From assembly GCA_025355595.1 (NCBI GenBank), contig JANXZI010000792.1:1-10274 (forward strand): a stretch of 10,274 nt of DNA, in the 5' to 3' direction. The notes below the pieces were generated by a model. The model was not told the origin of the DNA. It made no database searches and worked only from the letters and a program-made list of their open reading frames with translations. The DNA is from Spartobacteria bacterium (lineage in GTDB: Bacteria; Verrucomicrobiota; Verrucomicrobiia; Chthoniobacterales; Chthoniobacteraceae). Shown one piece after another: positions 6,802 to 10,274 of the stretch; position 1 is the stretch's first letter; each line of letters begins with the position of its first letter. Both the position numbers and the translations under genes were made by a program.

Positions 6802-7322
6802 TGATGCTCCGGCGCACACTTTCGCTCGCGCTCGCAGCCGCCTGCCCGCTGCTCGCCTCACTCGCCCCGTGCATGGGCGCGGGTGTCGTGCGACCCGCGC
6901 CTTCGTTCACATTTGCCGGCGCCGGAGGGAAAAATTCACTCGGCAGCCTGCGCGGACAGCCGGTGGTGCTCGTCATCGCGCAGGGCGGAAAGACGAAGGC
7001 ACTGCGCGCGCAAATGAAGAGCCTGAAAAATGGGTACCACGACTGCGCGAGCCGCGGCGCGGTCTTCATCGCTGCCCTCGGCGACGGCGGCGCGGTGCCG
7101 AGCGACATCCCCTTTGCGCTCGCGAGCAACGGTGCGGCCGTCGCCGCCGCGTACGGGATGCGCGGCGACTTCCTCATCGCCGTCATCGGGCGCGACGGAA
7201 ACCTGGACCTCGTCACCGACAAGCCGATTGCCGGCGCGCGCGTGTATGAGGTCATCAAGAACAACTTCGACGTGCAGGACAAGGCGCGGCGCGAATTGCC
7301 GAAGGGCCCGCCGCCACGATAG
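6801..7322 (+). CDS. Exported thioredoxin-fold-like protein without redox cysteines
   Basis: The 173-residue product begins with a signal peptide: basic MMLRR, a hydrophobic core and likely cleavage near CMGAG (about 25-28). The mature part has the cadence of a peroxiredoxin/thioredoxin fold or DUF4174-like protein: PAPSFTFAGAGGKNSLGSLR, then the strand PVVLVIAQGGKTKALRAQMK, a FIAALGDGG turn, the FLIAVIGRDGNLDL hairpin and a C-terminal helix. No CxxC or peroxidatic TxxC is present; the one mature cysteine lies in YHDCASRG. A redox role is therefore doubtful and function is unknown. GTG 6798, ATG 6801 and ATG 6804 are all possible starts; GAAGG at 6792-6796 would best suit 6804, while 6801 gives the common TGATG stop-start overlap with frr, implying translational coupling. 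Confidence 0.72.
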   Translation: MMLRRTLSLALAAACPLLASLAPCMGAGVVRPAPSFTFAGAGGKNSLGSLRGQPVVLVIAQGGKTKALRAQMKSLKNGYHDCASRGAVFIAALGDGGAVPSDIPFALASNGAAVAAAYGMRGDFLIAVIGRDGNLDLVTDKPIAGARVYEVIKNNFDVQDKARRELPKGPPPR

Positions 7323-7325
7323 CCG

Positions 7326-7763
7326 ATGCCTTCCACGGCCATAGCGGTCGTCGCCGACACCCACGATCGGCTGCCCGAAAGCGTGTGCGCGGCTATCGCC
7401 GGTGCGGATGAAATCTGGCACCTTGGCGACGTGTGCTCGCCCGCGATCCTCGTGACTCTCGAACGGATCGCCTGCGTGAGAATCGTCCGGGGCAACTGCG
7501 ATTCCGAAATGGACTGGCCGCTGAAGCTCGACTTCACGCTCGACGGCCTGCGCTTCCATCTCGAACACATCCCCACGCGAAAGCCGCCCGCGTGCGACAT
7601 TTTTCTGCACGGCCACACGCACGTCCCGCGCGACGAGACCGTCGGCGGCGTCCGCTTTCTGAATCCCGGCTGCATCACGCGCCCGAACATGGGCGCACCC
7701 GCGAGCTACGCCTGGCTCACGCTCGGGAACGGCGAAGCGATCTGGAAAATCGTGCGTGTGTAG
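7326..7763 (+). CDS. YfcE/MJ0936-type metallophosphoesterase
   Basis: This 145-residue cytoplasmic protein is a calcineurin-like phosphodiesterase of the compact YfcE/MJ0936 group, which cleaves phosphodiesters with two metal ions. Motifs occur in order: ADTHD (10-14), LGDV (33-36), RGNCD (55-59), a single His in LEHIP (81), GHTH (96-99) and LNPGC, the usual NPGS position. It is shorter than most relatives (150-185 residues) because the segment between the HG motif and GHTH is reduced, and the usual HGH is replaced by HIP. The natural substrate is unknown. It starts three bases after the preceding stop, so it belongs to the pyrH-frr transcript unit, and ends six bases from a convergent gene with no terminator visible. 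Confidence 0.9.
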   Translation: MPSTAIAVVADTHDRLPESVCAAIAGADEIWHLGDVCSPAILVTLERIACVRIVRGNCDSEMDWPLKLDFTLDGLRFHLEHIPTRKPPACDIFLHGHTHVPRDETVGGVRFLNPGCITRPNMGAPASYAWLTLGNGEAIWKIVRV

Positions 7764-7769
7764 GCGCGC

Positions 7770-8846
7770 TCACTCCGCGAAATACGCGCCCTCGCCGCAC
7801 GAGCGCACATGCGCGACGACTTCGCGGAGGCGATCTTTGAAAACGTCCCACTCGCCCGGCTCACCCAACTCCATCGCGGCGGCCAGCGAACGCTCATCGC
7901 TGAAGCCGAGGAATTTCTTCCGCTTCGCCGCGGGCACACCATTTTTCTGCGAATCGAGGAATGCCTCCAGCGCGAAGAGCTGCGTGACGACGCGCCGATC
8001 AAAGCGCGTCACCCACTTCTTGAATTTGTCCATGTAGCCCTGCTCGTCCTCGAAACTTGCGCCGCCATTGTCCACGGCGAGAAAATGCGCGCGGCCATTC
8101 GTCACCACGACATGCAGATTCCCGCCGCTAAAGCGATCCCACTGCCCCGCGAGCGCGTCCACGAGCAGGATGTCCGACAGCTCGCGCGCGAGGCTCACCC
8201 CGGGCGCGTGACAGTCGAGACCCTTGAGCTTCATCTTCGCGGGGCCCGGCTGCGGCGAGCCGGATTTCAAAAACACCGCCACGCGATCCTGCTCGTTCAG
8301 CCCCCCGTTTGGCGGCAGCTCCGGCAGCTCGATGGCGTGATATTTCACCGCGTCCTCCGGCGTGGCCTTGCGGAAACTGCCGCGCAGCCCGTCCGGGTTT
8401 TCCGCGATTTCCGCCAGCACTCCCAGTCGGTCAATCTCCTTCGCCCCGGCGGGAAAGCGCGCCGCCTCCATGAGCTGGCGCAGTGTCGCGAGCCCCTTGC
8501 CCCGCAGCTTCATTGGCGCGGCGGGTTGGAAAAGTTCACCGCACCCGAGGGCGCGCGCGATGCCAAAGGTCGCGACCTCCGCATCCACGCACGTCGAGGA
8601 AGTCTCGGAGCGAAACGATCCCACGACCTCGCCGCCGCGCAGCACCTTCGCGTGGACGTGCATCTTTTTCATCTGGAAGGTGAAGTGCGGATCGCCGCGC
8701 TCCAGAGCGCGCTCCACCTGTTTCACGAATGAAAACCAGCCCGCCAGTTCCGCGTTCAGCGGGAGCGCCGGCTGCGGTGCGCCCGCGCCGTATGCAGTCA
8801 TGCACGCGAGCGCGAGCAGCACGGGGAGAAAGATGGAACGTCTCAT
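7770..8846 (-). CDS. Predicted exported protein with FAM20/HipA/PI4K-like kinase motifs
   Basis: The 358-residue protein has an N-terminal signal peptide (MRRSIF, hydrophobic core, likely cleavage after AYGAGA near 22), so it should be periplasmic or secreted. The body carries a motif order seen in atypical kinases. AK at 66-67 could be the beta-3 lysine and E90 in DAEVATFGIARALG the alpha-C glutamate. QWDRFSGGN (235-243) matches the catalytic-loop pattern D-R-x(4)-N, and LAVDNGGASF (256-265) the metal-binding DFG equivalent. LSDILLVDALAG precedes the loop, as in HipA, PI3/4-kinase-like and FAM20-type proteins. This is pattern recognition; no activity is proven and the family name is unknown to me. 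It follows cutA by 79 bp on the same strand. The ATG at 8846 is chosen for the signal peptide; no SD is visible. Confidence 0.68.
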   Translation of the reverse strand: MRRSIFLPVLLALACMTAYGAGAPQPALPLNAELAGWFSFVKQVERALERGDPHFTFQMKKMHVHAKVLRGGEVVGSFRSETSSTCVDAEVATFGIARALGCGELFQPAAPMKLRGKGLATLRQLMEAARFPAGAKEIDRLGVLAEIAENPDGLRGSFRKATPEDAVKYHAIELPELPPNGGLNEQDRVAVFLKSGSPQPGPAKMKLKGLDCHAPGVSLARELSDILLVDALAGQWDRFSGGNLHVVVTNGRAHFLAVDNGGASFEDEQGYMDKFKKWVTRFDRRVVTQLFALEAFLDSQKNGVPAAKRKKFLGFSDERSLAAAMELGEPGEWDVFKDRLREVVAHVRSCGEGAYFAE

Positions 8847-8925
8847 CGGGAGGAAAGCTCGGGGGACGCCTCAAAGACTACCAGCGGCGCGGAAAGTTCC
8901 CAGCCTTACCTTTTCCGCTGAAGGC

Positions 8926-9255
8926 TCAGCGACGCGGTCGGCACTGCGCGCCGACCCATTCGAGGTAGGCTGGCAGGCCCGTGGTGACCGGGATGACGAG
9001 GATTTCCGGAAGCTCGTAGGGGTGCAATGCGCGGAGCCGCTCGACCGCCTCGTCCGCACGGGAGGCGGTCGTCTTCGCGATCACCGTCACCTCACTCGCG
9101 TTCTCGATCGCCCCCTTCCATTCGTAGATGGATTCGACGCCCGTGATGAGATTGCCACACGCGATGAGGCGCTCCTCGACGAGAAGCCTCACGGCCTTCC
9201 GTGCGGTGTCCGCGCCGGGAAAATTGCTGAGGAGGAGAAGGACGTCCTCGCGCAT
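8926..9255 (-). CDS. cutA: CutA-like divalent ion tolerance protein
   Basis: CutA is a small trimeric ferredoxin-like protein linked to tolerance of copper and other divalent cations; its molecular role remains unclear. The 109 residues cover the full domain: LLLSNFPGADTARKAVRLLV, then ERLIACGNLI with the usual cysteine, VESIYEWKG, EVTVIAKTT, and the signature LHPYELPEILVIPV followed by YLEWV. The ATG at 9255 is chosen because it comes right before the first strand and lies one base after the mnmA stop. An in-frame ATG at 9282 would overlap mnmA and add nine non-conserved residues. The mnmA-cutA spacing implies co-transcription and coupling. Confidence 0.94.
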   Translation of the reverse strand: MREDVLLLLSNFPGADTARKAVRLLVEERLIACGNLITGVESIYEWKGAIENASEVTVIAKTTASRADEAVERLRALHPYELPEILVIPVTTGLPAYLEWVGAQCRPRR

Positions 9256-9256
9256 G

Positions 9257-10274
9257 CTATCGCCGCGCGCCGCAGCCGGCACCCAGCCCCGTGAGTGTTT
9301 CGAGATCCCCTTCCGGCTCCGCGAGCACCGGTTTGCGCTCGGCTACTTTCTGCCGCGTGATCCAGCCGCCGCCGAGGACTTCGTCGCCGCGGTAGCACAC
9401 GGCGGCCTGGCCGGGTGTGACGGCGCGCGCGGGCACATGCAGCCGCACGCGGGCCTCGCCATTTTCACCGGGGAAAACCGTGGCTGCCGCGCCGGGATGC
9501 GCGTAGCGGATTTTCACCGTGACCTCGAACGGCGCACTCGCGGCGCCGTGCCCATCTTCGTGGCGGTGCCACGTGCAGTGATCCATCGTGAATTCCTCCG
9601 TGATCAGATCCTCCGCGTCGCCCACGATCACGCTGCTCGTCGCGGGATCAATATCAATGACGTACACCGGCTTCGGTGAACCGCCCGGCAGTCCTTTGCG
9701 CTGGCCGATCGTGAACATCTCGATGCCCTCGTGCTCCGCGATGCGGCGTCCGCCTTTGTCGAAAATTCCGCCGGGATGAAATTCGCCCGCGCCCATGTGC
9801 GATTTCAGGAACGCCTTGTAGTCGTTCCCCGGCACGAAGCAGATCTCCTGGCTGTCCTGCTTCTCCGCGACTTTCAGCCCGAGCTGGCGCGCGATGGCCC
9901 GAATCTCCGTCTTCTCCATCCCGCCGAGCGGCAGCAGCGCGCGCAGGAGCTGCGGCTGGCGGAGGCTGAAGAGAAAATACGACTGGTCCTTGCGAGGGTC
10001 GCGGCCCTTGCGGAGCACGGCGCGAAATGACGAGTGACGAGTGACGAAGGACGAAGGAGGGACTTCGACTGTCGCCTCCCGTCCTTCTGCACTCGTCATT
10101 CGGCATTCTGCATTCGTCATTCCCGCATCCACCATCCGCCTCTCAATGATCGCATAGTGCCCCGTCGCGATGAACTCCGCGCCGATGCTCTTCGCCTTCC
10201 CCCAGAGGTTGCCAAATTTCACCTTCTCATTGCACATCACGCACGGGTTCGGCGTGCGCCCTGCCTGATATTCC
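9257..10274 (-). CDS. mnmA: tRNA-specific 2-thiouridylase MnmA (5' end beyond window)
   Basis: MnmA installs the 2-thio group on wobble uridine 34 of Lys, Glu and Gln tRNAs, using sulfur relayed from a cysteine desulfurase. About 338 C-terminal residues are in view; the PP-loop SGGVDSS motif lies off the right edge. The visible part starts EYQAGRTPNPCVMCNEKVKF, and its MCN cysteine is the nucleophile position. ATGHYA, GRDPRKDQSYFLF, AEKQDSQEICFVPG with the second catalytic cysteine, GQRKGLPGG and the C-terminal beta-barrel follow. Between ATGHYAIIER and AVLRKGRD, about 39 extra residues are encoded by a palindromic repeat, where ordinary MnmA has only a short loop. The reading frame is intact, so the gene is probably functional. 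Confidence 0.96.
   Translation of the reverse strand, partial: EYQAGRTPNPCVMCNEKVKFGNLWGKAKSIGAEFIATGHYAIIERRMVDAGMTNAECRMTSAEGREATVEVPPSSFVTRHSSFRAVLRKGRDPRKDQSYFLFSLRQPQLLRALLPLGGMEKTEIRAIARQLGLKVAEKQDSQEICFVPGNDYKAFLKSHMGAGEFHPGGIFDKGGRRIAEHEGIEMFTIGQRKGLPGGSPKPVYVIDIDPATSSVIVGDAEDLITEEFTMDHCTWHRHEDGHGAASAPFEVTVKIRYAHPGAAATVFPGENGEARVRLHVPARAVTPGQAAVCYRGDEVLGGGWITRQKVAERKPVLAEPEGDLETLTGLGAGCGARR
10026..10121. repeat. Palindromic TGACGAG-type repeat element inserted in frame in mnmA
   Basis: The left arm (10026-10060) is built from TGACGAG and GACGAAGG-like tandem units and the right arm (10075-10121) from ACTCGTCATT and GCATTCTG-like units. The arms are imperfect reverse complements; the right one is about 12 bases longer, roughly one extra unit. 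The 14-base centre (10061-10074) holds GACTGTC at 10067-10073, as in the 5362-5425 element. The element and its edges (about 10022-10138) account for an insertion of about 39 codons in mnmA, including residues TNAECRMTSAEG and SSFVTRHSSF. No stop or frameshift results. Confidence 0.8.

Noticed and set aside
5419..6861. 480-codon open frame antisense to pyrH and frr
   Set aside because: The opposite strand encodes two unmistakable conserved proteins; the translation is His/Arg/Ala-rich without domains, a GC-bias artefact.
8882..8926. Terminator between cutA and the exported kinase-like gene
   Set aside because: Only short stems (AGCCTT/AAGGCT with a 13-base loop) can be drawn, with no T-tract on the minus strand.
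10026..10121. CRISPR array
   Set aside because: Units are 7-10 bp, arranged in inverted arms without spacers of constant length, and no cas genes are visible.

Overview
The window is GC-rich, densely packed bacterial chromosome with short intergenic gaps and few Shine-Dalgarno sequences. Palindromic short-tandem-repeat elements, hopanoid-type genes (hpnI/hpnK) and secreted families of unknown function fit Verrucomicrobiota or a PVC-superphylum relative. That assignment is inference; there is no rRNA or other decisive marker in view.

Layout: a tRNA-Ser(GGA) on the minus strand (2-88) is followed by about 320 bp of non-coding DNA holding an inverted 10-bp-periodic repeat. Next is a WalJ/YycJ-type metallo-beta-lactamase-fold hydrolase (411-1247, +), convergent with an HpnK-like deacetylase (1244-1963, -) that is divergent from an HpnI-like glycosyltransferase (2010-3146, +). 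HpnI and HpnK act in consecutive steps of hopanoid head-group modification (sugar addition, then N-deacetylation). A two-domain protein (3306-5375, +) joins a GATase-1-like/DUF4350-like N-terminal half to a DUF6421-like C-terminal half. Its stop codon lies inside a second palindromic repeat.

A housekeeping cluster follows on the plus strand: pyrH (UMP kinase), frr (ribosome recycling factor), a secreted thioredoxin-fold protein lacking a redox CxxC and overlapping frr by one base, and a YfcE/MJ0936-type phosphodiesterase. Convergent to it, reading leftward from the right edge, are mnmA (tRNA 2-thiouridylase, cut by the window end), cutA, and a predicted exported protein whose motif order resembles FAM20/HipA/PI4K-like kinases.

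No phage, IS transposase, CRISPR array or classical defence system is visible. The most unusual signals are: (1) a family of inverted short-tandem-repeat elements, two of which share a central GACTGTC core and invade coding sequence (one in frame inside mnmA, one supplying the stop codon of the DUF6421-like gene); (2) the putative exported kinase-like protein; (3) the DUF6421-like fusion with a gluzincin-like HDxxH...EELRxD arrangement.
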